Source: Blasia pusilla (lineage: Eukaryota > Marchantiophyta > Marchantiopsida > Blasiales). From it: a stretch of 64,000 nt of DNA. A model generated the notes under the pieces. It did no database searches, was not told the DNA's origin, and saw nothing but the letters and a program-made list of their open reading frames with translations. The DNA lies in NCBI GenBank assembly GCA_050084515.1, contig CM114273.1, positions 41,974,001 through 42,038,000 on the forward strand, read 5' to 3'. The position numbers and the translations under genes were made by a program. Below, piece after piece: positions 46,986-57,699 of the stretch (its first letter is position 1; each line of letters opens with the position of its first letter).

Positions 46986-47300
46986 ATATGTTTATATGTG
47001 GCTCTATGGCCATGGAGTTGGACAAAGTCCATGTCCATGGACTTACGTTCGTCTTATGGAAGGACTTGTCCATGTAGGCGCCATCTTTCACTTCTTTTTC
47101 ACTCCCCACCTTTGCCTTTGTGTTTCATACTAAGTCTTTCTTGTTCCTTTCTCCTTCCACCTCCACTTCCTCCCTCATTATCCCACTCGCCCTTTCCCTA
47201 CCTTACATCATGAACTATAAGTGCATGTTGGCCCTAACTCTTGTTATTCATATACCTGGATGTGTCCAAACTTGTCCATTTTTGTGCAACCATATGCCTC
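46985..47300. repeat. dispersed GTCCATGGAC-type repeat, copy at 47 kb
   Basis: It reads GGCCATGGAGTTGGAC, GTCCATGTCCATGGACTTACG, CTTATGGAAGGACTTGTCC and, at the far end, CTTGTCCATTTTTGTGCAACC. It abuts the truncated end of gypsy copy 2. Confidence 0.6.
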
Positions 47301-47410
47301 AACCATAACCTACTAACCCCTCCCTCTCCTTGATTCTCCTCCTTATCATAAACCTCACTATATTTTTTTGGATACTCATCCGCCCATGATAATCTTAACA
47401 TTTTTCTCTC

Positions 47411-48470
47411 TTATCTCAATAGCTCTACCATAAATTGTTGTACCCATGACTCATCGTCACACAAGCTATACTTCGTCTCTACATCGTCATTTGAGTGACT
47501 AACGTAAGCCATCACAAAGTCTCTACCCTCATCGTCATGTTGGGTGAGTAGCACTCCAAGCCCCAACATGCTCCAATCTGGATGTAATTGGAAAGGACGC
47601 CCCATGATCGGTCTCCTCAATATGGGCGTGGACATCAACTTGTCCTTGAGCAACTGAAATGCTCTCCCTTGCTCATCCCCCTAGTGCCACTCATGATCCA
47701 TCTTGGTTAGCAAGATTAGTGACTTTGCAATGAAATTGAAACCCTTGACGTACTGTCGATAGAAGTTCGCCAATCCCATGAATGCACAAACTTGACTCAT
47801 ATCTATAGGGAGTGGAATCCTTGAAATAGCCTCTATATTTATCTGCAGCATACCAAGGCCACCTAGGTATGTTGTACTCAATTCGTTCATAGAAGAACTT
47901 GCACTTCCTTGGATGTAGCTTCAACCCATGTAATTGCAATTGTCAAAACACCTCCTTTAGATATCGCTCATGCTCCTCAACCGTGACTATAAACACTATG
48001 ATATTATCAATATAATATCTAAAAAAATCCACACTTGCCAAGATCTTATCCATGACCCTCTGAAACTCAGCTAGAACATTCTTTAACCAAATGGTAAGAA
48101 GTGCCACTAGTACAAGCAATCCTTTTTCTAGGGATCGATGCCCCAAAATTTCGTCTTCTCCTTGTTCTCCAATCTAATAGGCAGCTGATAGTATGCGGCT
48201 CGAAGATCCAACGAATTCAAGACCTTCGAATGTCTAATAGCATCAAAGATCTCCTCAAGAGAGGGCATGGCATACCTATTGGAATTCATCTACTCATTGA
48301 TAGGTCGATAATCTCCACATATATGCCTATCCGTCTAGTTGCCATAAAGATCCTTCTTGGCAGGCATGACAATGGTAGATGCATACTCCCCATGCGACAT
48401 CTCCACTAGTCTTGCTCCAATCAAGTCTTCGCTCCTACTCTGAATCAGAGCCCTCTCCATATCATCCTAC
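47411..48470 (-). pseudogene. gypsy reverse transcriptase and RNase H (copy 2)
   Basis: RT blocks include GDYRPINE, NRYAMPSLEEIFD, NSLDLRAAYYQLP, KKDCLY, FQRVMDKILASVDFF and YIDNIIVF, where the catalytic YIDD has become YIDN. The connection region has HPRKCKFF and FMGLANFYRQYVKGF. RNase H starts FQLHPDWSMLGLGVLLTQ and DFVMAYVSHS, then breaks off. Stops at several codons and the Asp-to-Asn change show it is dead. Confidence 0.88.
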
Positions 48471-48689
48471 ATGTAAAGTCGTCGTAAGATCAGCGTGTTT
48501 CTAAACAACTCAATGCGGATCCCTGGATCCTTCAACGTACCCAAATTTTGAATGCTAAGGAACTGATATATCGGGCGCCGCTCTCCTCATCTCAATTGAA
48601 GGTCCATATCTGGCCCCCAAGTCTCTATCGTGACTACGGTAGAACTCTCAAGCGCGAGTATCGATGGTTGCTATGATGCGACCCAATCT

Positions 48690-50659
48690 CGAATCTCTCG
48701 CTCATCGGTATTGGGCTGCACCAACCGCTACACTTGGTCATTCCAAACCAAGCCAGACTAGGCTTCCTTGTATGCATAGGAAGCAAGAAAACGCACAAAC
48801 GTGGGAGAGGTTTCCCGTGGCAAGCCAACTCTGTTGACTACAATCAACAGCGGTCGATCATCATGCCTCATTGCCTGTAATCGAGGACTTGGATCCAAAA
48901 TAGAATCCACCAAGAAATGGGAGGGGTGCTACGCCCTCCGCAATACCTCATGTGGCACCAAGTTGGTCTATCGTAGACACCGGCAATGTGCTCATGAACC
49001 TACACTCGCCGCAACCAGCAACACCCCTGGGCCGATCCATGCACGTACCTGATGTGCACTCGTCACCACCTATGACCAAGAATTGCCCAAAAATGGCTCA
49101 TTCTCCATGATGTAAGCCGAAGAACGGGATTGATGCTCGTGCAAGTATTGCAAGATCCTCATCATCTCCCAAAACAATCTGGACCAAGTGTCAGCTAGAC
49201 CGCTACCTCGTCCAACAATTGATTGGCCCTAATCTAGCCAACCAACAATGACCAAATCAATGGCTCCTACCCGGTCCAAATCCTGTGCCCCCAACAACGA
49301 AATATCCCTCGGTAGGGAACTCTGATATCCATGTACAACGGACGCAAACAACAAGTTGGGAAAATAAAGGCGTAAAAGTGCCACATATTGTGGTGAAACA
49401 TGCCTTGCATCCTCATCAAGCTCCACATATAGATACTGCTGCATGCCCACTTGTCATACGTCTACTCCCATTGAACGTCAATCTCAAGTGTTGTGGAAGC
49501 GTATGTTTAGTAGGGCACGCTCTCATCGTCAATTTGCATCCAAATACACTCACGTTAGTCTGGTTTGGGTCAACCGGACATCCAACCCACCAAGTTCTCA
49601 ACTTGGTACCTCATTAAGCTCAACCTTCCCTCATTCTTAGCTTCCCAACACGGTCAAGTCTTCCAAGACTTGGGACATACTTTCTTGTTAGTTCAGGCAC
49701 CTAAAATGGCGTTTGCGCACCTAGCCATCCCAACTGTCCAATGGACCTCACGTGAGCTCCCAACCCGAGACCCAACAATATGAGTCGCGGTTTGGAATCC
49801 AATAGGGATCTCTGAAATCCACTCTATTGGACTTGGTTTGAGTTTCGAATCCCAACGCCAAAACTCCTGATCCATTACATGCCCTTAAGTCGCCCAACGG
49901 CGCCCGAAAGGGGTTTGAGTCCCAAGCACCCTTGGAGACCTTTCCCCTTACTAGTACTTCTGGGGACCCCACCCTACCCATGCCTATGGGGAAGAGGTAT
50001 TCGAGCCCCTCTTTTTAGCCCTCAACCCGACTTCCTATACGGTCATTTTTGGTAAATATCTCAACCTCTACTTGAGCGTTTTCCAAGATCTTTGATATGT
50101 AGAAACCAAATTTGCAGAAGCTTTCCATCTCCACCTTATTTCTCCCAAATACATCTTAGGACTAAAAGTTATAATCAAAAACCCCAAACGTTAGCCACGT
50201 CCTAAGTGCGGTTCTCATCCCTTGGCCACGTCTCATCCAAGACTCGACTCCTCTCAAGTCTGAGTTCGTATTTGGCTTTGGTTTCCTAGTCGCGACCATA
50301 AACGCATGAAACACTTGAAACACTAGCCTTGTTTGCGTCTCGCACTTGTGTTTCCTAACTTTTCTCTTCTTGAGACTTCTCCAAAGTGCAAACCACCCTA
50401 GCGTGAGCGCGGTAGAGTCCAGATGTTCCGCTTGGCACTCGCTTGGTTATGAGGGTTGCAACAGCACTCCTTCCTGCAAAATAAAAACCAATCGAGAGTT
50501 GATCCCTCCAAAGAGATCCAACACCCCAATACCCTCCTCTGGGATACGCCACACAATGGGTATGGTGTCCAAGGGTGTCAAAGTAGCACTCATAGCTACC
50601 TCGGAATCCTCTGAGCCGTCATGCTCCGGTGCAAACATCTCGCTCCATGTTGTGTACAT
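48690..50659 (-). pseudogene. C5-cytosine DNA methyltransferase domain carried by gypsy copy 2
   Basis: The motifs of the C5-methyltransferase fold appear in order on the minus strand. The AdoMet-binding motif I is VLDLFGGI (50,501-50,524). A motif II-like YLYVELDEDA lies at about 49,405-49,435. Motif IV context is IDLVIVGW (about 49,235-49,261), but the following Pro-Cys-Gln is replaced by LD and a stop. Motif VI is YIMENE (about 49,098-49,115), where ENV is usual. VGS-x-AHCRCL is a motif VIII-like block, and VVNRVGLP, PTFVRF and SGLVWND match copy 1. A 1012-bp solo LTR splits it between motifs I and II, and the frame resumes in phase after it. The domain would methylate cytosine in DNA. All copies here are inactive. 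Confidence 0.72.
49452..50463 (+). mobile_element. solo LTR, 1012 bp, family 1 copy 3 (oldest)
   Basis: It starts TGTCATACGTC and ends GGTTGCAACA, and aligns over its length with the 1028-bp LTRs at 24.1 and 54.7 kb. The flanking direct repeats are CCACT (49,447-49,451) and GCACT (50,464-50,468), a target duplication with one change. Several differences from the other two are CG to CA or TG. It sits in the methyltransferase region of the gypsy element and interrupts its reading frame. Confidence 0.88.
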
Positions 50660-51333
50660 CTACTTATCGGCCAAGCATCCAACCTCCTCACTTGAGCCCC
50701 AAAGCAACACCTCTCCTCCATAGAATGATGCAGCTACCTTGACACTCCTCTCCATAGAAGTTTCAGGCGCATGTATGTCTTTTGCATGGACATGCTCCTC
50801 AATCAAAACTCTAGCCCAAGTGATGGCGGTGTTGAATGCTCCTAGTGTTGCCATCTCTCCCGGCTGTTGTTTGATCACTCCATCCGTGAATCAAATCGAT
50901 CACGAGCTAAATTGCCTATCATGTGATTGTCATCTTGTTTTGTGGGACGTTGACTCCTTCCACTAATCTCGGGAATATCCTAAGGGTATAACACTACTCC
51001 TCCAACCAAGACATCAAAGGACTCGGCATAGCTTAACCTTTCGCATCATTTTATTTTTCTTGTAGATCTCGTCAAGAGCTTTCCAACGCACCCAAAATCG
51101 CTCAATTTTGACATTTTGAGCTCTTGCAATAGCAATTTTAGTGTAGGAAAGTACAATTAGTGAAGAAAGGTTGTGCAGTTTGCTTTCTACATGCCAATTT
51201 CGACTAGTTCTTTCATACATTTGATCAATTTTGGCAAATCTCACATCAATTTCTATATAGGAGTGGTCTATGCTTCAATTAGAGCAATATAGAGCCTGAA
51301 ATTATATTTTTTTGAGTGAAATTGTTTGTCATG

Positions 51334-52190
51334 GAGTATTCCTTAATAGCAATCACATGTGAGAAGCTAGAGAAGCAAAATTACAATGTCTGGAAGTTTC
51401 GCATGAAATAATTTCTTATGGATCAAGAACTATGGGAGTTTGTCACAGATCATGAGGCCAAGCTAGAAGGTGACTTAACAGACTTGAATGTTCGTTCCTG
51501 GAATAAACGCGCAAGGCAAGTAATCCACTACATTTCAATAACGATCAGTTCGCCAATGATAGGTCACATTCAAGATGTTGATATTCCGAAGGAGGCCTGG
51601 GATGCATTGGAAAAATTGTTCCAGACATCTACAAAGGCCAGAAAGCTTCAATTGAAACAAAAATTGAACGAAGTGAGGAAAGGATCGCACAGCATCAATG
51701 ATTATATTTTCAGTATCAGGCATATTGTTGATCAGTTGAATAGCATTGGAGTGCCAATAGAAGATAATGATCTCATTTAGTTCACTCTTCAAGGCCTTCC
51801 AAAGGATTACAAGTCCTTTGAGACCTCTATCTATGTGAGAGAGAAGTATCCAACCTTTCAAGAGTTAGTCCCACTCTTAATCAGTGAAGAGATGCGCCTA
51901 GTAGGCAGCGATAGCTCGTCTAGTTTGCAAGAGAGTGCGCTATTTGCAGGTTATGGATCAAACAGAGGCAAGAGACGTCGCAGAAACTTCCGTGGTCGTG
52001 GTGAATATCAAGCATATGGAGGAAGAGGCACTCAATATAACGTTACTCAATCAACTACGAACCAATACCAAACACAATCATAAGGTGGTGATGGTGGAAA
52101 CCGTTGTGGTCGAGATCAGCAACAGAGGGTCCCCAGATCTTGCAATTACTATGGGATAAAGGGTCACTATGCAAAGTTTTGCTTCAAGAA
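51334..52190 (+). pseudogene. copia gag region
   Basis: It starts MEYSLIAITCEKLEKQNYNV, then has NVWKFRM, the typical start of copia gag with the N-x-W-x-F-M block. Next come EAWDALEKLFQTSTKARKLQ and a Gly/Arg-rich tail. The nucleocapsid knuckle is CNYYGIKGHYAKFC, with the second Cys changed to Tyr. Stops lie at 51,411, 51,778 and 52,081. Confidence 0.85.
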
Positions 52191-52194
52191 GAAG

Positions 52195-53460
52195 GTATAT
52201 ATGAGAACAAGAGCCTTACAACAACAAAACTATGTGGAGCAACAACACCAAGAGCAGTACCAAGAACAACATCCACAAACGGAGCATCTCTTGGTCATGA
52301 CTCATCATATGGGAGCAATGGTCAAGAAAGACTCGACGGCCGATTGGTACATTGACTATGGTGCATCAAATCACATGACCTCACAAGCTAAATGATTCAG
52401 TAGTTTGGAGACGGTGAAAGATCCTGCAATTGTGCTCAAAGGAGATGACACTCAACATCATATCATGCATAGCGGTAAAGTTCCAATAGCATCAGATGGT
52501 CTTTGTGCTCTTGGAAATATTCTCTATGTTCCTACCATTGCAAGAAACCTGATCTTTGTAAGACAGATAGTAGAACATGGTTATCAAATGAAGTTTAACG
52601 CAGATGGTTATTTCATTGAAACAATGGATGATCAGACTACGATAGCCAAAGGAACTAGATCTGACAGAATGTTCAAATTAGATATTTTTATGCTAGAGAT
52701 TCAAACACTAATGTATGGTCAAACCAGCCGAGAAGTCACAGATCTAAATGTGTGGCATAAAACAATTGGACATATGAATCTTCAAAGATTACAAAGTCTT
52801 TCATCAGCTAATATAATAATAGGACTCCCTAATTTAGCGAGTCCTACTACGTTAGAGGTATGTCCTACTTGCCAATTTGGAAAACACGCTAGATTTCCTT
52901 TGCCAAAGCAAGGTAGAAGAGCATCTAGGATATTGGATTTGATCCACAGTGATGTGTGGACAGCATTACAACATAGCCTTAGTGGTTGCCAATACTTTGT
53001 TTCATTTATTAATGACTTCTCTAGGTATATATGGGTATACTTTCTGAAAGCCAAGTTAGAGGTATTCTCAATGTTCCAAACATTCAGAGTTCTAATAGAG
53101 AAGCAGACTAGAGAACACATTTTGAAATTACGTTGTGATGGAGGAGGAGAATATATTTCAACAGAATTTGATGACTATTTACGTCAAAATGGCATCCAAC
53201 GTCAAGTGACTTACCGTTACACTCCACAACAAAATGGAGTGGCTGAAAGGAAGAATCGACATATTGCTGAAGCAGCACGAGTTATGCTGAATGAGAAGAA
53301 CATGCCTAAGGTGTATCGGGCAGAGGCTATAGCATGTGTAGTCTTCTTAATCAACCAAACTCCAACAGAATGAGTTCATGATAAAACTCCATTCGAAGTC
53401 TTCATAGGAAATAAATCTGATTTTTTCTTCTTGAAACTATTTGGCTGTATTTGTTATGCT
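52195..53460 (+). pseudogene. copia protease and integrase
   Basis: The protease site reads DWYIDYGASNHMTS, where Asp-Ser/Thr-Gly is expected, so the middle residue is mutated. Integrase follows with the zinc module VWHKTIGHMN...CPTCQFGK, then LIHSDVW and LRCDGGGEYIS. AERKNRHI carries the catalytic Glu with 35 residues between Asp and Glu. Stops occur at 52,393 and 53,371. The 322-codon open stretch at 52,405-53,373 is the longest uninterrupted frame in the window. Confidence 0.9.
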
Positions 53461-53499
53461 CATGTTCCTTCTGAGAGACATCAGAAATTAGACCCCAAG

Positions 53500-54650
53500 T
53501 CTGAAATATGTATCTCATTGGCTATGTTGATGAAACTAAGGGGTATAAGTGTTACATTCCATCCTCTAGGCAGCTTATTATTAGTCGCAATGTTGTCTTT
53601 AATGAGCTAAAGTCATGGTATGCTCCATTTGAGCCTATTCCACCTCTAAACTTGTCTGTTGAGGGGGAGAATATGAGTGTAAACCAACAAACATTGTCTT
53701 CAACTTCCCAAAGTACTAGTGCAGGATTAGGAGAGGTCCTAGATTCCTCACTTAAATCTGTGAGTCCATGGACGGGAAGAGTAAGTATTCAGTCTGTTGA
53801 CACTAGTCAGAGCTCGAGTTAGATGTCAGAGGCATCTACCTCTGAACAACAACTTCGAAGATCAAGTAGAGTTACACATCAAGTTCATAGATTCATAAAT
53901 GAAGGTTTCCTTGCGACACATCATGCATATATGATGATTGTCCTTCAAGAACAGGAGCCGAGTTATTTTGAAGAAGCTGCAAGTAAAGTTGAATGGATTG
54001 AAGCTATGGAGGATGAGCTTGCTGCATTAAGACATCAATTGACATGGGAGATGCTTGATATATCTTTCGGTAAGTGAGCTATTGGTTGCAATTGGGTTTA
54101 CAAAATCAAACGCAATCAAGATGGTACAACTAACAGATACAAAGCGAGATTGATGGCTAAGGGCTATGCACAACAATATGGCATCGATTATGAGGAAACA
54201 TTTAGCCCTGTTACAAAGATGGCGATTATGAGAAGAGTGGTTACAGTTTCAGTAAGTAAGAAGTGAAGATTACATCACATGGACGTCAAGAATGCCTTCT
54301 TGAATGGAGATCTATACTAGGAAGTATATATGACTTAACCACTTGGATACGAGCATCCTAAATTTCCATTTTGCGTATGCAGATTGAAGAAAGCTCTATA
54401 CGAGCTCAAACAAGCTCCAAGAGTTTGGTATGGCAAGATTACATACGTCCTACAAGAGTTGGGTCTTAGGGTATGTGATTTTGACTCCTCGCTATATGTC
54501 TTGAGAGGACAAGATCATACGGTTCTCATTGTGTTGTATGTTGATGATCTCTTGATTACTAGGAGTACTGAAGAAATGATACAATAAGTCAAGCTTAAAT
54601 TACAAGCAGAATTTGATATGAAGGACTTGGGAGAACTCAAGTACTTCCTT
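53500..54650 (+). pseudogene. copia reverse transcriptase, N-terminal part
   Basis: After a linker rich in Ser/Thr, the frame has WIEAMEDELAAL, NWVYKIKRNQDG, YKARLMAKGYAQ, GIDYEETFSPVTKM, HHMDVKNAFLNGDLY (motif A Asp), LKKALYELKQAPRVWY and VLYVDDLLI (catalytic YVDD). Stops are spread through it. It ends at KYFL, exactly where the solo LTR inserts. Confidence 0.9.
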
Positions 54651-55678
54651 TGTCGTGCGCCTACTCTCCTTGAACGTTAATCTTGTTTGTTGCGGAAGCG
54701 TGCGTTCAGTAGGTCACGCTCTCAACGCTGATCGCATCCAAACACGCACGCCGGTTAGTCGGGTCTTGGATCAATCAGCGGGATTACTTTCCGAGTTCTC
54801 GTCTCGGAATCTCTCTTCAAGCTCAACCTTCCTAGTTTCGCGATTTCCAACACGGGCAAGTCTCGAAAGACTTGGGACAGACTTTCTGGTCGGTTCAGGA
54901 ACCTGAAACGGCGTTTCGCGCCTAGCGGTTCCAACTGTCCGATGAACATCCAATGAGTTCCTCACCAAGACTCGCACGAAGTGAATCTCGGGTTGGAATC
55001 CAAGTGTGGCGTACAAAGTCCACTCCCTTGGATCAGGTTTGGGTTTCGGGTTTCCGCGCCAAACTCCCGTTTCATCCCGTGCCTCTGAAACGCCGTTTGG
55101 CGCCCAAAGTGGGGTTTCGTTTCCCGAGACATCTCAGAGAAGGTACTCCCCTTACTAGTACTTCTGGGGATCTCCGGGGGCCCCCTACATTTAGGGAAAG
55201 ACACGGGCCCCTCATTGGCCCTCAACCCGATTGCTCTCTGAATCGTTTTCGGCCAATATCTCAGCCTGTACTTATGCGTTTGCTGAGATCTTTGGTGCGT
55301 TGGAAGCGTCTCAAGATCAGCTTTCCAACGCGCCCTTACTTGTCCCGAACGCATCTCGGATCTCAACGTTATGGTCCTAAACACAGTCAGATTCTCCCAA
55401 ACGCTAGCCGTGTTCCAAACTGGTTCTCACCTCCTTGGCAACCAACCTCCGAGACTCAACTCTTCTCAAGTCTCGGCTCGCGTTTGGTCTAGGTTTCCTG
55501 GTCGCGACCACTAACGCATGAAACGCACAACTCTGTTCCACGTTTCGTCTCTTAGACTTTTCCAAGAGACTCTTCCAAACGCCTCTCCAAAGCGCAAACC
55601 TCGCGGCGTGAGTTCCTTTGAGTTCTGATGTTTCGCTTGGCACGTATTTGGTGTTGTTTGGTTATGAGGGTCGCGACA
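54651..55678 (+). mobile_element. solo LTR, 1028 bp, family 1 copy 2, nested in copia
   Basis: It starts TGTCGTGCGCC and ends GGTCGCGACA, with a perfect 5-bp target duplication TCCTT (54,646-54,650 and 55,679-55,683). Taking out the LTR and one TCCTT lets the copia frame run on in phase. It is very close in sequence and equal in length to the copy at 24.1 kb, so both are young compared with the copia and with copy 3. Confidence 0.95.
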
Positions 55679-56460
55679 TCCTTGGTATTGATTTTATCAA
55701 GGTTGGAGAGAGCATGTGATTACTATAACAACAATATGCTCTTCATATGCTTTCAAAATATGGTATGACGGCTTGTAAGCCAATCTCTACACCGTTGGAC
55801 CAAAGTGTAAAGCTAAGAATGGATGAAGGAGAGTTGCTTGCAGATTCTAATATGTACATATGCATGGTTGAAAGTTTGATCTATATAACTATAACCAGAC
55901 CAGATTTGAGCTATGTTGTTGGCCTAGTGAACTAGTTTATGCAAGCACCTCGAAAACCTCACCTTGATGTTGTGAGGAGGATTATGCGGTATGTGAAATT
56001 CTCTATTCAATTTGGGCTTCAATTTGAACCTTCTCCAAGTTTTCAATTATAGGGATTCACAGATGTTGATTGGGCAGGAAGCGTGTCTGATCGACATTCT
56101 ACATCTGGTTATTCATTTACTTTGATACTCTGGCTATAAGTTGGGCTTCAAAGAAGCAACCTACAGTTGCTTTATCTTCAAAAGATGATGAGTACACAAG
56201 AGCAACCAATGCAGTGTGTGAGGCGGTGTGGCTTCATCGATTACTTGTTGAGATTGATGTTAGTAACTTAGGACCTAGTGTAATATATGCAGACAATATT
56301 AGTAGCATCAAGCTTGCTAATAACCCTGTGTTTCATGCTCGTACAAAACATGTTGAGGTGCACTATCATTTTACAGAGAGAAAGTGCTTGCAAGAGAAAT
56401 TGATCTTGTGTATATAGATACAGATCAGCAAATTGCTGACATCTTTACAAAGGCATTGTC
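55679..56460 (+). pseudogene. copia RT end and RNase H
   Basis: GIDFIKVGES continues the RT. YGMTACKPISTPLD, YICMVESLIYITITRPDLSY and FMQAPRKPH precede the RNase H blocks GFTDVDWAGS, DRHSTSGYSF, KQPTVALSSKDDEYTRA, CEAVWLHRLLVEID and YADNISSIKLANNPVFHART. Several stops and a frameshift are present. Confidence 0.88.
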
Positions 56461-56532
56461 TAGAGATAAGTTTGAGATATTTAGAAAGGATTTAGTCATT
56501 AGAGATATCGATATGAGATTGAGGAGGAGTAT

Positions 56533-56840
56533 TGAAGATTGAGTTACAATCAAGCTCATAAGATACCTAAACTATTACATTTGGTACTCACACGAAGTAG
56601 GGAAACTTAATCTTGGTTAGTCAGTTAAGCACGATTATCTTAACTAGGGTTAGTTAATCGTAGTTAGTCTAACTTGAGACTATGATTAAGGTTAGGGTTA
56701 GGGTTTCTTGTACATACCTTATATAATTGAGAAGGGGACCAGCCTCCATTCATTCTCTCATTGCAAATTTTGTTCTCCATGGTGGTGTGTGAGTGTTGGA
56801 GCCGTTTCCAACCGGTTATGCTTCTTAAGCAGTTTTTCCA
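56533..56840 (+). mobile_element. probable copia 3' LTR
   Basis: It follows the purine tract ending at 56,530 and begins TGAAGATTGAGTTAC. It contains a TATA-like CTTATATAATTG at about 56,717-56,730, then the CCAGCCTCCATTCATTCTC leader text common in copia R regions. The right end is set at a CA near 56,839 by position only. It contains two TTAGGG units by chance. Confidence 0.55.
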
Positions 56841-56859
56841 CATATTTTGGGCGAATCGT

Positions 56860-57690
56860 CATCACGACCTTCTACCGGGTGATAAATTGCATCGTTCTCA
56901 CTCCATCCAAGGATATCTGTATATTGAATGGGCCACGCTCCACATCGGACTTTTTAGGGCCCAACCCTGTAAACGCCGCTTTCCCCAACATCAAGGGTTG
57001 CGCTCTGGAATTTAACAAGACGCGCTATGAAAAAAACACTTTACGTCCTTGACTAACCAAATGGAATACCTCTCCTTGGATATCCAGCAAAACAACATCT
57101 CGTGACACCATGCCTCGCTCTATTGGGGGTCTAGTAGGCATCTCTGCCAAACCTGCCATGAATCTAAGATGGATGGCCCGAGCACATGCTCCAAGGACAG
57201 GTCCACTACCTCCTCTGCTATCGCCTTTGATTGTGACGCAGGAACACCAACTCCACTCTCACATAGCCTAATGGCCAGCTTGAAAACCTCGGCGGGCTTA
57301 CCTCCCAACGTCAAAACATCGGAAGCAGAAAACAATAGGAGTGGCCGCCCCCAAAAACGTACTTGACAAGGGCTCCACCTGAGCATCGGCAATAGGAGTC
57401 GTCGCACTCGCTTCTCCCATTACCGTCCCTGCCTGCAATCCTACAACATCAACCCTCCGAGAACTTTGATCAAGACCCATGGATGGAGTCCTCATCCCCT
57501 CGGACAACCTCAAAGACTCAGGAAGCCTCGTGTGTTTCCTAGCCTCACCTCTCTGTGGATCCACCTCTGCAGCTGCTCCACGGGTAACAACAGCGGCTGC
57601 CTCCATCTGTGTAGCCGCGCACAACTGCCCCTCAAGAGGTCATCCTCCACCTCCTGAGGTTGTCCTCCACTACCTGTGAAGACTCTCTAC
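56860..57690 (-). pseudogene. gypsy protease-like / pre-methyltransferase fragment
   Basis: On the minus strand the frames read SASDVLTLGGKPAEVFKLA, IRLCESGVGVPASQSKAIA, LGPSILDSWQVWQRCLLD, PPIERGMVSRDVVLLDIQG and SRAQPLMLGKAAFTG. The last two look like a retroviral-type aspartic protease neighbourhood (DVVLLDIQG, PLMLGKAAF). I attribute it to the region upstream of the methyltransferase in the same gypsy family, because strand and order fit copy 2 across the copia insertion. Family identity is partly recalled and not proven here. Confidence 0.5.
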
Positions 57691-57699
57691 TATATCTCA

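Larger units (their letters stand above)
47405..50965 (-). mobile_element. decayed Ty3/gypsy element with methyltransferase region, copy 2
   Basis: On the minus strand the order is: a leader region (50.96-50.66 kb), a full-length but broken C5-methyltransferase region (50.65-48.69 kb, split by a solo LTR), RT (48.47-47.69 kb) and RNase H (47.65-47.41 kb). The integrase end is lost at about 47.4 kb. The RT blocks match those of copy 1. Protease-side sequence of the same family is found at 56.86-57.7 kb on the same strand, beyond the copia insertion. The simplest reading is that both belong to one element cut in two by copia. Many in-frame stops are present. Confidence 0.82.
51330..56840 (+). 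mobile_element. Ty1/copia retrotransposon, inactive, 5' LTR missing
   Basis: The order gag, protease, integrase, RT, RNase H on the plus strand is diagnostic of Ty1/copia. From 51,330 to 53,370 everything lies in one frame interrupted only by stops. One frameshift occurs near 53.5 kb. A 1028-bp solo LTR is inserted in the RT to RNase H part. A purine-rich tract (GAGGAGGAGT, to 56,530) precedes a probable 3' LTR. No matching 5' LTR is seen upstream of gag. Many stops make it inactive. Confidence 0.92.

Noticed and set aside
56690-56712. TTAGGG units resembling telomere repeat
   Set aside because: Only two units occur inside a probable copia LTR, and the plant telomere unit is TTTAGGG. There is no array and no interstitial telomere block.
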